The notes under the pieces: model-generated | What the model was told of the DNA's origin: nothing | The model's database searches: none | What the model saw: only the letters and a program-made list of their open reading frames with translations | In this document: positions 1 through 11,150 of the stretch, piece by piece | How the letters are laid out: every line of letters starts with the position of its first letter | How positions within the stretch are numbered: the first letter of the stretch is position 1 | Source of the DNA: Tomocerus qinae | Lineage: Eukaryota; Arthropoda; Collembola; Entomobryomorpha; Tomoceridae | Length of the DNA stretch: 64,000 nucleotides | Direction: 5' to 3' | Assembly (NCBI GenBank): GCA_020055645.1 | Contig: CM034546.1 | Location: 60,326,001 to 60,390,000, forward strand | Position numbers and translations under genes: made by a program

Positions 1-300
1 GGTTATTGCGTTAAGGGTGGCTTCTCAAATTTACCTACTCTACTAACAAAGGCCTTCGATGGCAGCCTTTTGTCTATCAAGTACATTCAATCCGTACTTT
101 GCTTTCAGTAGGACGAAATTTTGCTGTGTGACGAAACCCGGAGTACAGTTCGCCCCATTACAATAGCTGGCGCCTGATTTTACCACCAATCCCACTGCTA
201 TGCTGTCCTCCAACTGAGAAACTAAATTTTCAAGCTCTGAAGGATTGAGTGTACCTTTTACAAGAAGAAAATTTTTAATCCCCTTAACTGGGTTTACTAG
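1..300 (+). mobile_element. Helitron 3' terminal region (5' part outside window)
   Basis: The stretch ending at 300 finishes with CCCCTTAACTGGGTTTACTAG followed by T, closely matching the 3' ends of the other Helitron copies here (20,382; minus-strand ends at 52,715 and 60,518), which read CTGGGTTCACTAG then T. A terminal CTAG inserted before T is the Helitron hallmark. The 5' TC end is not in the window, so length is unknown. Confidence 0.5.
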
Positions 301-339
301 TGTCTCCAAAATATTCGAAAAAGATCTAAGGGTCTCCAA
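43..339 (-). CDS. Unrecognised 98-residue reading frame
   Basis: An open frame of 98 codons on the minus strand that I do not recognise. It has mixed, non-repetitive composition, with a hydrophobic and acidic middle (residues 33-50) and two cysteines close together (SYCNGANC). It overlaps the presumed Helitron 3' end at 300, so its first 13 codons lie in a different sequence unit from the rest; that argues against an intact gene. It could be an exon fragment captured by the Helitron. No promoter or splice support is visible. Confidence 0.15.
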   Translation of the reverse strand: METLRSFSNILETLVNPVKGIKNFLLVKGTLNPSELENLVSQLEDSIAVGLVVKSGASYCNGANCTPGFVTQQNFVLLKAKYGLNVLDRQKAAIEGLC

Positions 340-596
340 AACGTTCGAAAAAGGTCGAAGGATATTGGAGAAACCTCGTTAACGCATTTTGGTATCTACA
401 TCGGGGAGACACGACGTGTAAATTCGGGATAGTCTCGTCTTGCCCCTTTGTTGAGTTTGGGATCTCTACAGGGAGACAAGACGTGTTAGTTTGAAACATT
501 CTTGTCTGTTCCTTGTGCTTGAGCTTCTCCCTCGTCCCTACACTTTTACATGTAGTAGATAGGGACAGTGGGAATCTCGTTAATCCATTCATGCGT

Positions 597-628
<32 letters not shown>

Positions 629-1990
629 TTTAAGAGAGTCATAGTTACTCCCGAAGGAGTAAAGCCTACTCTCTTTCCCACAGTCAGCCTCCTATATCTA
701 TCTTAATGTTAAGCAGTATAGTTTCTAGCCGTACGCATGTAATGCATTGATAACTACTTATCTATGTATAGTGTCTAGATTAGCATAGTATGTAGCATAG
801 TATGTATTTGTATCTAGCACCTACCTATCCAGTGTGTAGCCCTATCTACCTACCTATTAGATGTAGCATAAAAGTAAGATTTTGGCGTAGCATTATTCAG
901 TAGCACCCGGAACCCCATTGAAGAAGCACGTTCGTTTGTGTCGGTTCTTCAAGAATAATTAATTTACCCAATTAATTATAAAATATATCTACCTAAATTA
1001 CTTACCGGTAATTTACCTATTAATTGTTTATTGTGTATTTGTTGTGTATGTGTGCCTATTATTTTACATAATCAAATCGTGTTTTTTACACAAAAAAAGT
1101 TCGCGAAAAGCACACACTGCATTAAAGCATCCTGATTTGGCATCTTTGGTTTTGGACTCTACCTGCAAGCGATATCGAAGTCAGCCCTCTACAGATATTG
1201 AATAGATTCAAACAGGGTAAAAGAATGTAGAAAAGATTCGAAAATAACATTTTAGTCTTAAACCCTTTCTTAACATTTTGATAAACTAGAATGCATTGAC
1301 TCCTCTTCTTTCATAGTAGATCTAATGATTTGGTGTTCATTTAGGGGTGTTAATTTATTGGGTGGGGATACCCGTCCCCTCCCAAAAAAGCTATAAACCC
1401 CGCCAGCGCTACTATTACCCGCAGGTGATGACGATTATATCCGTAAATTATTATTTCACTGTTCTACAATTTAAAAAATTGTCAATAGCAGAAATCGCAA
1501 ATAGACCGTAGCAACTCTTGCGATATCGCCACTTTGCCAGTAGAGAGAAAATACCATCCCTGATTCTCAGTGGTAGACAAAAAAAAGAATACTTATTGTT
1601 ATTGTACCACGCTTAAAGTGGTTACATCCTTTTTCCGCCAATGCATTCTTTCAAAATTTTGAAAACACTTTAGATGAAGATATTAGAAAAGCATGCTTAA
1701 TTAACCCTAGAATGCCCGCAGTGGTCCATCCTTGGATTTTGGGTCTTTTTTCTATCCTAGCTTCGTGCAGATATGCCTTAACCCTTAGGAATTTTTGTAT
1801 TTGTCAACAATGCGTTTCTTTCGTTATGTAGAAAAAAGCGAAGCGAAGAAAAGGTTATTGCAGTGGCCAGTGGAAAAATTGGTTACATTAGGATGACATA
1901 AACGAAAATGTGGCATAAACTACATCATGATGTACGTGCCAATTAAGAAATTGATGGAAAGTAAATAAAATTTGATTCAATAACAATAAG
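340..1990. other. No gene recognised; degenerate AT-rich intergenic DNA
   Basis: From 380 to 520 two imperfect copies of a block (GGGAGACA-GACGTGT with surrounding sequence) lie in tandem. From 770 to 870 there are short GTAGCATAGTATGTA-type repeats. The rest has frequent stops in all frames and no domain I can identify. Confidence 0.5.
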
Positions 1991-1994
1991 TTCA

Positions 1995-2430
1995 GTATAA
2001 TTTGGGCCTACAGCAAATGGGTCAGCAAAATATGGGTCTACACCAAATAAGTCAGCAAAATTTATTTCTAAAACATTTGGATCGAAATTACTTGGGTTTA
2101 AAACAGTTGGGTCTAAAGCAATTGGGTCGAAATTATTTGTGTTTAAAACAATTGGTTTTAAATTATTTGGGTCTAAAACAATTGGGTTGAATTATTTGGG
2201 TCCAAAACAATAGGGTTGAAATTATTGGGTCTAAAACAATTCGGCCGAAATTATTTGGGACTAAAACAGTTGGGTCGAAAATATTTCAATAATAATTAGG
2301 CTAACATTATTTGGGTGAAAAATAGTAGGGTCAATATTATTTGGGTCCATAACAGTTGGGTTGACATTATTTGAGTCAACAACAATTGGGTCACTATTAT
2401 TTGGGCCAACAAAATGTGGGTATGAAACAT
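1995..2430. repeat. Minisatellite, GGGTCTAAAACAATT-type units
   Basis: Degenerate tandem units of about 15-30 bp alternate 'ATTTGGGTC' with 'AAAACAATTGGGTC'. They create spurious open frames rich in Leu, Gln and Gly. The array runs directly into the upstream end of the F54H12.2-like pseudogene. Confidence 0.75.
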
Positions 2431-2689
2431 TTGAGGATTTGCAGGAGCAACGGCAAAACCCATATCCTTCATTTATGCCATTAAGATTTTATGCCATTTA
2501 TGGCACCATGTCATTTGTGCCATTAGGACAAGTAGTAGGGGGAGGCAGTATTAGCCCTCACCCCATCGCTATCTTGGATTCTGAGGTTCGCACACTTATC
2601 CTAATAGCCTACGGCACTCATGGAAGTACAGGCACTCAACTTTACTCTTATGCTTGGATAGTAGCCCTCACCATATATCATCGATCTTC

Positions 2690-3258
2690 AGACGAACTTT
2701 GTATTCAAATGTACGGCTCGGAAATGTCTAAATATAAACCTCAATTAGTCATTTTGGAATCAAAGTTAACAGTAGTAAAGCATGATCTACTACCATCACT
2801 GTCACTTCAGCATATTAAAATTTGGAATGATAGACACAATGTTGTATACCCTCAACGAGAAAATTAAATGAAGACTTATGGAATTCCTAAAATTACAACA
2901 TACAAATGAAACTCTGTTGTCAGGGCTACTACCTGATGGAATCGTTTTGGGGTTAGTTCAAAGTTCGAGTATCAATGGGACATATGGAACAAACCATTTA
3001 TGCTTTGAAGATTTTGACATGTCCAATATCACAGTTAAAATGAATGGAGAGGTACACCTATCCAAATCAATGGATGTTGATTTTGCCAACAATCGTTTTG
3101 TCCAAGGACTGGCAATCGACTTTTATGCAGCCAACTTTCGAAATTTGAAGAGGATGAAAATGACTGTATTGGAAAACAAAATATGCTTGCAAGATGTAAA
3201 TTCTACAGTATGCGGTTTATATGTAAAACGTTATTTGTATAAACGTCATTGTAAATGA
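2690..3258 (+). pseudogene. Broken F54H12.2-like protein gene
   Basis: Two consecutive + frames (one ending with a stop at 2,865-2,867, the next open from 2,878 to 3,258) together resemble the family annotated in many invertebrates as 'uncharacterized protein F54H12.2-like'. Family-like features are a beta-rich segment with PQLVILESKL, a YPxR motif near 2,850, a 'LLPDGIVLGLVQ' strand and the 'NGTYGTN...F.DFDMSN' block near 2,965-3,035. The frame breaks between about 2,860 and 2,895 (one stop plus a frame change). The 3' end is lost where the 24-bp satellite starts at 3,247. From recall, such genes often sit in large virus-derived or Polinton-like insertions; no other gene of such an element is visible here. 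The upstream open frame from 2,361 starts inside a minisatellite and is probably not coding. Family assignment is from remembered pattern, not a search. Confidence 0.5.
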
Positions 3259-3790
3259 TTATAAATACATCATTGTAAATGATTATAAATACATCATTGT
3301 AAATGATTATAAATACATCATTGTAAATGATTATAAATACATCATTGTAAATGATTATAAATACATCATTGTAAATGATTATAAATACATCATTGTAAAT
3401 GATTATAAATACATCATTGTAAATGATTATAAATACATCATTGTAAATGATTATAAATACATCATTGTAAATGATTATAAATACATCATTGTAAATGATT
3501 ATAAATACATCATTGTAAATGATTATAAATACATCATTGTAAATGATTATAAATACATCATTGTAAATGATTATAAATACATCATTGTAAATGATTATAA
3601 ATACATCATTGTAAATGATTATAAATACATCATTGTAAATGATTATAAATAAATCATTGTAATGATTATAAATAAATCATTGTAATGATTATAAATACAT
3701 CATTGTAATGATTATAAATACATCATTGTAATGATTATAAATACATCATTGTAAATGATTATAAATAAATCATTGTAATGATTACAAATG
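3247..3790. repeat. 24-bp minisatellite, about 22 copies
   Basis: Near-perfect tandem array of CATCATTGTAAATGATTATAAATA. Each unit contains a small palindrome, ATCATT-GTA-AATGAT, so each repeat could fold. Copies become 23 bp (one A lost) and less regular after about 3,655. The high identity implies recent expansion. Confidence 0.97.
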
Positions 3791-3819
3791 GATTGAATAG
3801 ATTGACTTGACTTGACATA

Positions 3820-4310
3820 GAATTGGTTAGTTAATGTAACGGGGTAAGAAAATAGATAGAAATAACGAGGACGATTAAAATAGTGGTAGCTAATTGAAAT
3901 AACAGAGCTACATAAAATGAGAAGGTGAAAATGACGGAATATTTAAGATAACGGGAATGTTTAATATAAAGAGATTATTTAAAATGACAGGAATGTTTAA
4001 AATGTCGAGGTTATTTAAAATGACGAGATTTAAAAAATGATATTTATAGATTTAAAACAACGAGGTTAATCAAAATGAAGGGGTGATTGCAATTGTAATT
4101 GATTCTAAACGACGAAATTATTTAAAATGACGGGGTCATTTACAATGACGTCTATTTAAAATGTGGGGTCATTAACAATGATGTCTATTTAAAATTACGG
4201 GGTCATTAACAATGATGTCTATTTAAAATGACGGGGTCATTAACAATGACGTCTATTTAAAATGACGTCTATGTACAATGATGGTGTAATATAAAATGAC
4301 GGGGTGATTT
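3820..4310. repeat. 34-bp minisatellite with degenerate flanks
   Basis: Units around ATTTAAAATGACGGGGTCAT followed by TAACAATGATGTCT recur about four times from 4,128 to 4,268 with a 34-bp period. Looser 'TTTAAAATGACGGG' units extend upstream to about 3,820. Confidence 0.8.
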
Positions 4311-4377
4311 AAAATTATATACTGTGTCCATATAATATTAATGATAATTTGATAATATAATGAAAATCAGGCCCTAA

Positions 4378-4626
4378 CAGAGTTCAACTAGCCGGTGGGT
4401 AGTGGCTAGGTGGCTAGGGGGCAAAAGTGGCTAGTGGGCGGGTAAATTGATAGGTGGCTAGTGGGCAAAAGTGGGCAAAAGTCAAAATGGGCTAATAAAT
4501 ACACTAAAGGATGTAAAAATTGGCGCAAAATTTTGAATATTAGGTACTTTTGCCCACTACCCACTTTGCCCCTTTTACCCGGGTGGGTGGGCAAATGTAG
4601 TTTTAGCCGGCTAAAACTGAACTCTG
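4378..4626. mobile_element. hAT-type MITE with perfect 8-bp target duplication
   Basis: A 249-bp element begins CAGAGTTCAACTAGCCGG and ends CCGGCTAAAACTGAACTCTG, an imperfect terminal inverted repeat. It is flanked by a perfect 8-bp direct repeat GGCCCTAA (4,370-4,377 and 4,627-4,634), the target-site duplication size of hAT transposons. The interior is repeats of 'GGTGGCTAGTGGGCAAAAGT' and has no coding potential. Confidence 0.85.
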
Positions 4627-5007
4627 GGCCCTAATGAAAGGACTTCAAACATTTACTTTGTTTAGTTAAATGATGTTGAATTTGGTTCACTATTATTATG
4701 TTGATTCGATAAGTAACTCTCTAGTCCTTAGGATGTTGTGTAGCAATGCAGCAGGCAATTTTTTAAACATTTTAATCTGTTAATTTTCATATTTTTCAAT
4801 GCATAATGCATACTTATGATCTACCGTCCCCATTAAGGGGTCACCCATTTCCCGTTCGGAGAACGGGCCTATTACTAGTTTAATTATGATTCACAATCAT
4901 TTATGATATGTTAATAGTGAGGTATGATGTTTTATAATCATTTAAAAATAGGTGCTGTAACGAGAATGTTCTAGTCTCAGCAGGTGCTGTAATTACCTAT
5001 GTCTCGT

Positions 5008-5105
5008 TTCAACAGGGTGCTGAAAGGAGATTTGGTCTATTTTCAGCAGGTGCTGGAACTAAACAAAATCTAGTTTCAGCATCTGCACCTGCTGAAACGA
5101 GATCC
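5008..5105. mobile_element. Short TIR element, CTCGTTTCAGCAGG family (copy 1)
   Basis: About 98 bp running from CTCGTTTCAACAGG to CCTGCTGAAACGAGATC, with inverted ends. Internal copies of TTTCAGCAGGTGCTG sit between them. A second copy lies at 6,768-6,876. Extra 'CAGCAGGTGCTGTAA' units precede it from 4,950. Confidence 0.6.
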
Positions 5106-5109
5106 CGGT

Positions 5110-5874
5110 GAGTAAAAACAGTATTTCCCTTAAGTAACCGTTTTTTGATGCGATAAATAAATAGTAGCTATGATTATTCAGATTTCTGTGATACAAGAGC
5201 CAATGATGATGAGATGACAACATAAGTAAACTTTGTACTACGTATTATTCCGTATCGATATTAAACATTGCATAATCACCTCTTTAATCCTAAATCATAA
5301 TGATCATTTAAGTTAAAACCTGGTGTTTTTTCTTCGCTTAATTTTGATTTACTATTTATAACAGTTATTTAATGTTATACTGTGTCGTGTCGGCAAATAT
5401 CTTATGTTTTTGGCAGCAGTAATAAAATTATATTATGTAGCAACTATAAGTAGACTTCGTTCTACTTCATGCGAAGAAATAATGATAATAATGAATATAC
5501 ATAATTATTAGTGATATAGGAAATAATAATAATACCGAGGACCGATGATAAACATAATATAGGGAGGGTGTGTAGAGACATAATATATTATTGACATTGG
5601 TTCGAGTCTACTGGTGGATTAGGTCACAGACGTCACAGATGGATTTGAATGATATTTAGAGTAGTGTAAAGATATCTCATGCTTGATGTCATTTGATGAA
5701 ATGTGTAAACACTTTTGTCTAATTTAACCAAGTCGTAACTCAAAAGACGGAGGGATAAGTGATATTTATGACAAATGACAATAATTAATAGAGAGAGGGA
5801 AGCAATGTGTCTGCAGGTCAAATGAAAAATTAGATCTTGTCAAATGGAGAAATAATACTGAAAGTTACTCAAAA
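5110..5874. other. No gene recognised
   Basis: AT-rich, stop-dense sequence with short ATAATAATAAT runs (5,480-5,540). I see no domain, long inverted repeat or tandem array. Confidence 0.5.
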
Positions 5875-5882
5875 ACGATTTA

Positions 5883-6660
5883 TGGGACCTACAGGAGACC
5901 CGAAAGCCGAATACGGTAGACCCGAAAACTGAATACGCCTCCTCAATTCTATAATTCAACTATAATTCAATAAAATCCTCAACTCCACCACCCAAGAGGT
6001 CAAAGCCTCTAATATGACCATCCAAGTGGTTAAAATGGTCAAATCTTCTAACATGATATGACAACCCAGGTGGTCAAAATGGTCAAATCCTTCAATTTCA
6101 CCACCCAGAAGTCAAAATGGTCAAAACCTTTAATATGACCACCCAAAAGATCAAAATGGTCAAAAACTTCAACATGACCACCCAAGTGGCCAAAATAGTC
6201 AAAACCTCAAACATGATCACCCTAGTGGTCAAAGTGGTCAAATCCTTTTATTTGACCTTCTGGGTGGTCATATTGGATGTTTTGACCATATGGACCACTT
6301 GGGTGGTGAAATTGGAGGTTTTGACCATTTTGACTACTTGGGTGGTCATACTGAATGTTTTGACCACTTGGGTGGTCATATTGGAGGTTTTGACCACGTT
6401 GACCACTTGTGTGGCTAAATAAAAGGATTTGACCATTTTGAACACTTGGGTGGTTATATTAGAGGTTTTGACCTCTTGGGTGGTGGAATTGGGGGTTTTC
6501 GGGTGTAGGGGTTTCGGATGGCGAGATTTTCGGGTCTGGAGCATTCGGCTTTCGGGTCTGGAGTATTCGGTTTTCGGGGCTGGCGTATTCGGTTTTCGGG
6601 TCTGGCGTATTCGGTTTTCGGGTCTACCGCATTCGGCTTTCGGGTCTCCTGTAGGTCCCA
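5883..6660. mobile_element. Foldback element built of inverted minisatellites, 8-bp target duplication
   Basis: The 778-bp element starts TGGGACCTACAGGAGACCCG and ends with its reverse complement (CGGGTCTCCTGTAGGTCCCA). It is flanked by ACGATTTA (5,875-5,882) and ACGATTCA (6,661-6,668), an 8-bp duplication with one mismatch. Each arm carries an outer block of ACCCGAAA-x-CGAATAC units and an inner array of about 30-bp 'GGTCAAAATGGTCAAA-cc-ACCACCCAAGT' units. The other arm carries the same in inverted order, so most of the element could form one hairpin centred near 6,250. The open frames on both strands here are repeat artefacts. Confidence 0.8.
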
Positions 6661-6767
6661 ACGATTCACCGTTACCAATGTTGTACTATATACTCTACCT
6701 ATACATTATATAGATGGTGTGTATGAAAATAATTTATGTAATAAATGATCATAATTAATTATCTCTG

Positions 6768-6876
6768 TCTCGTTTCAGCAGGGTACTGAAAGGAGATTTG
6801 GTCTATTTTCAGCAGGTGCTGGAACTGAACAAAATCTCGTTTCAGCAGGTGCAGATTCTGAAACAAGATCCCGGTT
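6768..6876. mobile_element. Short TIR element, CTCGTTTCAGCAGG family (copy 2)
   Basis: Strongly similar to 5,008-5,105 in direct orientation; both share GAAAGGAGATTTGGTCTATT in the interior. The two copies bracket the 5,883-6,660 foldback, at a distance. Confidence 0.6.
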
Positions 6877-7019
6877 TTCTACTCTGACGTCACTTAACAT
6901 TTCCAAATTCCATGCGCCCGAGCCCGACAATGCATTTTGAATATAAACAATAGTCCCTCGGGCCGGGAAGTCCAGCCAAACCGGATATAGTGCTTTGTTA
7001 ATGACATATTATTAAAGTA

Positions 7020-7990
7020 ATACTACTCTCAAATACGGATAACTTGTATAAAATGTTTCGTATATGAGGGTAGTGACGTCTTGTATATGCAAATGGATAG
7101 CCCGTATATGGATAGTAACGTCTTGTATATGCAAAGGGATAGCCCGTATATTGATAGTGATATATTGTATACGCAAATGGATATCTCGTATCTCATTTTT
7201 GTGGTATCTGTAAATCTGAATAAGTAAGGCGGTTAAAGGTAGTGTGAATGTCAATCGTGTATGTGGACTGAGATTTAGTTCTCTTTGTACATTTGACTTG
7301 GCGATAGCTCGTGTCAATGATGGCTGAAATCACTGGTGTCCGTTTCTTAAAATCTCAAAGAGAAAAAGAAAAACTAGCTTTCGCCGGATACGTATATAGT
7401 CATAGTAAAGATCTAAAAGGGGTGAATCGTATTGGATTTGTGAGAAGCGTCCTAGGTGCAAAGGAAGTACCAATAGTGCACTTACTGAAGACTCTCGGGA
7501 AATAGAAATTCAAAAAGTCTAATCCTAAAAACAATGAAAATTTCGCTCCTGAACCATTTCCTAAAAATTTTGTATCTCATCACCAAGCACAAGTAATACC
7601 TCTGAACCAAAGTCCTTGAAAATATAGACATCTCACTCAATGGTACTCCATTAACACGTTATGACTTATTGATTTATATTTTTGGCAAAGTGAATTAGTC
7701 AGTTTCAGTTAGCCTAATTATTTTTTCTTTGACATAACCCATAATAATACAATCATTGACCGTTTTTCCGTGATAAATTAAATTTCATTAAATATCATTG
7801 TAAAATTCCTGTGTTTGCATTTGTACTCCATGACAATAATCCATACTAAGAGCATAAAATACAGGATATCCTTTTGCATATACAAGTTATCACTATCGAG
7901 ATACGAGATATCCCTTTGCATATACAAGTTGTCACTACCCCCATATACGAAACAATTTATACAAGTTATCCGGATACCCTCAAATACACC
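7020..7990. mobile_element. TIR element with subterminal repeats (possible MULE)
   Basis: The left end (7,024-7,200) and right end (7,850-7,985) are inverted copies. Both contain CGGATAACTTGTATAAA, GTTTCGTATATG, GGGTAGTGAC and repeated CTTGTATATGCAAAGGGATA units. The interior carries a FLYWCH-like remnant, which suggests a Mutator-like (Phantom-type) origin, since those encode FLYWCH fingers. A partial right end of the same family is at 30,600-30,690. I could not define an exact target duplication. Confidence 0.55.
7317..7505 (+). pseudogene. FLYWCH-type zinc-finger remnant
   Basis: A 63-codon frame reads 'FLKSQREKEKLAFAGYVYSH' with a basic stretch after it, then '..NRIGFVRSVLGAKE'. This follows the FLYWCH pattern (Ser-x-x-Gly/Glu-Lys-x-x-Leu, Gly-Tyr-x-Tyr) but the W-x-C and C-x-A-x residues that bind zinc are not preserved. 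FLYWCH domains bind DNA and occur in Mutator-like transposons and some regulators. It lies inside the 7,020-7,990 TIR element, consistent with a decayed transposon gene. The assignment is by eye. Confidence 0.4.
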
Positions 7991-8214
7991 ATGCAAAGTA
8001 CAAAAACTGTTTACTTTAAGTATATCATGTTTAAATTAAAATAAACAATTATCTTGTCATTGCTGGTGATAACGATTTTTGCTGTATGGTGATTGATGAG
8101 TAAGTCAAGTGAAGTCACCTGGCTTTTTGGTATTCATCTTATCAAGGTTGAGCATATTCGGTCCAAGTAAAGATTAACAACATCTATCGGGTACAAGGTT
8201 TTGATCGGCACTGT

Positions 8215-8251
8215 AAATCCCCATTGCAGTAAATAATTGCAATGGGGATTT
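8215..8251. repeat. Perfect 14-bp-stem hairpin
   Basis: AAATCCCCATTGCA pairs with TGCAATGGGGATTT across a 9-nt loop. It sits in otherwise unremarkable AT-rich DNA (8,000-8,650), where I see no gene. Confidence 0.8.
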
Positions 8252-8654
8252 ATAAAAATGCAATTTTTGTATATATTTTGTAGGCACAAATACTTGTACC
8301 AAGCTGAGCATGCTTTCTTCAAGTGAATATTCATTACATGTGATATATAGTAATTACGTATCGCCATTCCATAGAAAACTATATTTGCTGTTATTCCTAT
8401 TTCACATTGTGACATTATATATAAAGCAAACACTTATGCCGTTGCAATTTATGACTTGAGCCACTTTAAAATAAAACACATTATGTCAACTTGGGAATAA
8501 TAATTATTCTAAACGTAGTCAACCAGAGTCAACTGAGCTGGATAAGAGAGCCTATTGGTAATTACAGATGATCTAAATGAATGAGCTCGTAAAAAACTAC
8601 CTTAATTTGCAAATTCGGCGTTTCAAATTTAATGAAAGTGTCTTAAGCCTTTAG

Positions 8655-9990
8655 TACATAACATAGATGTGTCGCGATCTAGAATAGTGAATGAACTCTA
8701 CTAGATCTAGTAAGCGAGATATAAGCCTCTAAAGTCATCGCATACCATTTAACCTATCAAAATTAAACCACAGCAAACAGTCATACAATTGCCCAAAGGC
8801 CAAGAATATGACAGCAACTGATGTCCATTCCACACATATAGCAAAATTTGAAAACATTTGAAATATATAAATTTCATTGACCCTATGGGGTATAAAAATA
8901 TACTGAATTCAAATATGGCCACCGATATATCTTTAGAGTGACCCCATCCATAGGTGGTATGCACCCACATCGTCAAATATAAAACATTCGAAATAAATAA
9001 ATTCCGTTGACCCTACGGGATAATCAACTACGCTGAATTCAACTATAGCCACCGATATATCTTCAGACTGACCCCATCCGATATAGGAGGTATGCCCCCA
9101 TATCAAAAAATATAAAATATTTGAAATAAATAAGTTCTGTTGACCCTACCGGGTAATTAACTACGCTGAATTCAACTATAGCCACCGATATATCTTCCGA
9201 CTGACCCTATCCGATATAGGGGGTACGCCCCCAAATCGTCAAATATAAAACATTCGAAATAAATAGTCTGAAGATATATCGGTGATCATATTTGAAATCA
9301 GCATAGTTAATTACCCCGTAGAGTCAACAGAATATATTTATTTCAAATGTTTTATATTTGCCGATATAGGGGCGTACCCCCTATATCGGATGGGGTCACT
9401 CTGAATATACACCGGTGTCCATGTATGACATCAGTGTTTTTAATTACCCCGTAGGGTCAACAGAACCTAATCATTTCAAATGCTTTATATTTGCCGATAT
9501 GGGGGCCTACCCCCTATATCAGATGGGGTCATTCTGAAGATACATCGGCGACCATATTTGAAATCAGCGTATTTAATTACCCCTTGGGTCAACAGAATTT
9601 ATTTATTTCAAATGTTTAATATTTGCCGATATGGTGGCATACCCCCTACATTTGGTGGGTCCCTCTGTCTTTATAACGGCTGTCATATTTGAATTGTAAT
9701 TTTGTCTCCGCCTTTTGTTTTTGAAATCATTTATTTGTTTGGTATGGAATTTCCTAATTTTTGGATAAGAAATGACAGGCTTTCGGACCCTTACTCACGT
9801 AGTGAATTATCTTTAAAGATATAATATAGATTAAAATAATTGCCAAAAATCGCAGGAATTTATTAAAAATACCATGTCACCGCCATATTGTAGATTTTAA
9901 AGTGCTCTTTTTAATAGAATTATAAACTGAAATTTCGTTTTTTTGGAGTTCATTCAGTATTCAAAGTCGCGACACATATGTATTTTTTTT
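8655..9990. mobile_element. Foldback element with inverted tandem repeats
   Basis: Three direct units of about 125-135 bp (roughly 8,840-9,255) contain GCCACCGATATATCTTC, GACCCCATCCGATATAGG and TTGACCCTA. They are followed by three units in opposite orientation (roughly 9,262-9,690), giving a large palindrome centred near 9,260. Outside these, the sequence at 8,658-8,700 (ATGTGTCGCGA...GAATGAACTC) recurs inverted at 9,935-9,985, so the element may extend that far. Tandemly repeated arms are typical of Foldback-type transposons. No coding capacity is seen. Confidence 0.7.
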
Positions 9991-9994
9991 GTTA

Positions 9995-10800
9995 CTGAAA
10001 ATACGCAACATGCTTAGCCTAGCTTATGAATAGATCTATGTCGTAGGCGGAGAGGGAAAGGAGACTGGGAGGGATATAATGTCCCTCTCCGACTAGACTG
10101 GGAGAGATAGCTCTGTACCGCTAGCGGTACCGAGCCATGAGGTTTCCGACTGGGAGGGAAACGTGGTAAATGATCGATCCTGTGTGTATAAGTGCCACAA
10201 ATATCGCAGAGTTTAGGTTACTCTTAAATTTTTTATTCATTGTAATCATTATCACTACAATTAGATAAACGGCAGAACTAAACCGTGTGTTGATTTGATT
10301 AAATTCGTTAACTGTGTTAATTAATAACTGTCATACTAAGTTAACTTAACATAACACTGTCAATTTAACGTGTGTTGATTTGCCGTAATTCTAAAACGCA
10401 GCCAAGCACATAATAACGCACATAATAAGGCAAATTCCAAAGTACGTCCAAAGTAGAACAATTGGTGGCAGTACGCAATTATGCACTGCGCGGTCTATAG
10501 TCTCCTACGACTTACAAGACACAAAAAACCATAACAGGAACAATGCATGCATTCTGTATAAAAAATTTTCCAGCTTTCAGTGCGCTCAAAGTTTCTATTA
10601 CTTCATGTGCGGGAAAATTCAATTTGGCCATTTACATTGATGTTTTGAATTGGTTTAAGATTCCCAAAAACGTGAGTCAGTTTTCGATTCTTTAAAGCAA
10701 GTTTTGCACCGTTTAAGACGGTGGTGCAGATTTCAAAAGACACAAATAGGGACGCTGCTAGGTAACCAGCAAAAATTATCATAGAGGTTGAATGGGAATC
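9995..10800. other. No gene recognised
   Basis: Around 10,050-10,160 there are imperfect repeats of 'GACTGGGAGGGA' and a palindrome TACCGCTAGCGGTA. The remainder is AT-rich with stops in every frame. Confidence 0.5.
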
Positions 10801-10807
10801 GCGATAA

Positions 10808-11150
10808 TTTTTTGGAAAAGTCCTAAAGGATCTGAGGTTACTGATCCCACACCCATGTAGTAAGTGTAAAAAAGATTCTTCAAAACTTATTCTAGAGGTT
10901 ATACTTTGAAAACTTCACATTTTTGTCTCTGGCTTGAAGATATCATCGTTAGAAACTTGAAATTTATTTATATTATATTTCTGTATTTGCATTTTCTGAT
11001 CCGTGGATCTTCCAATCAAAGACAAATTGTGAAATTTTTAAAATATAACCTCTAGAATAAATTCCGATTAATCTTTATTGAATTTACTTTATGGGTGTTG
11101 GATCAGTAATCTTGAATCCATAGCACTTTCCCAAAAAAAAGTTAAAGAGG
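10808..11150. mobile_element. Small foldback / MITE
   Basis: The left arm (10,808-10,915: GGTTACTGATCCCACACCCAT ... TAGAGGTTATA) and the right arm (11,035-11,150: TATAACCTCTAGAATA ... ATGGGTGTTGGATCAGTAA) are about 80% identical inverted copies separated by about 120 bp. No coding content. Ends and target duplication are not clear. Confidence 0.65.

Noticed and set aside
3247..3790. CRISPR-like array
   Set aside because: Units are contiguous with no unique spacers: a simple minisatellite in a eukaryotic context.
6117..6748. Overlapping open frames on both strands, 74-137 codons
   Set aside because: They come from the inverted minisatellite arms of the 5,883-6,660 foldback.
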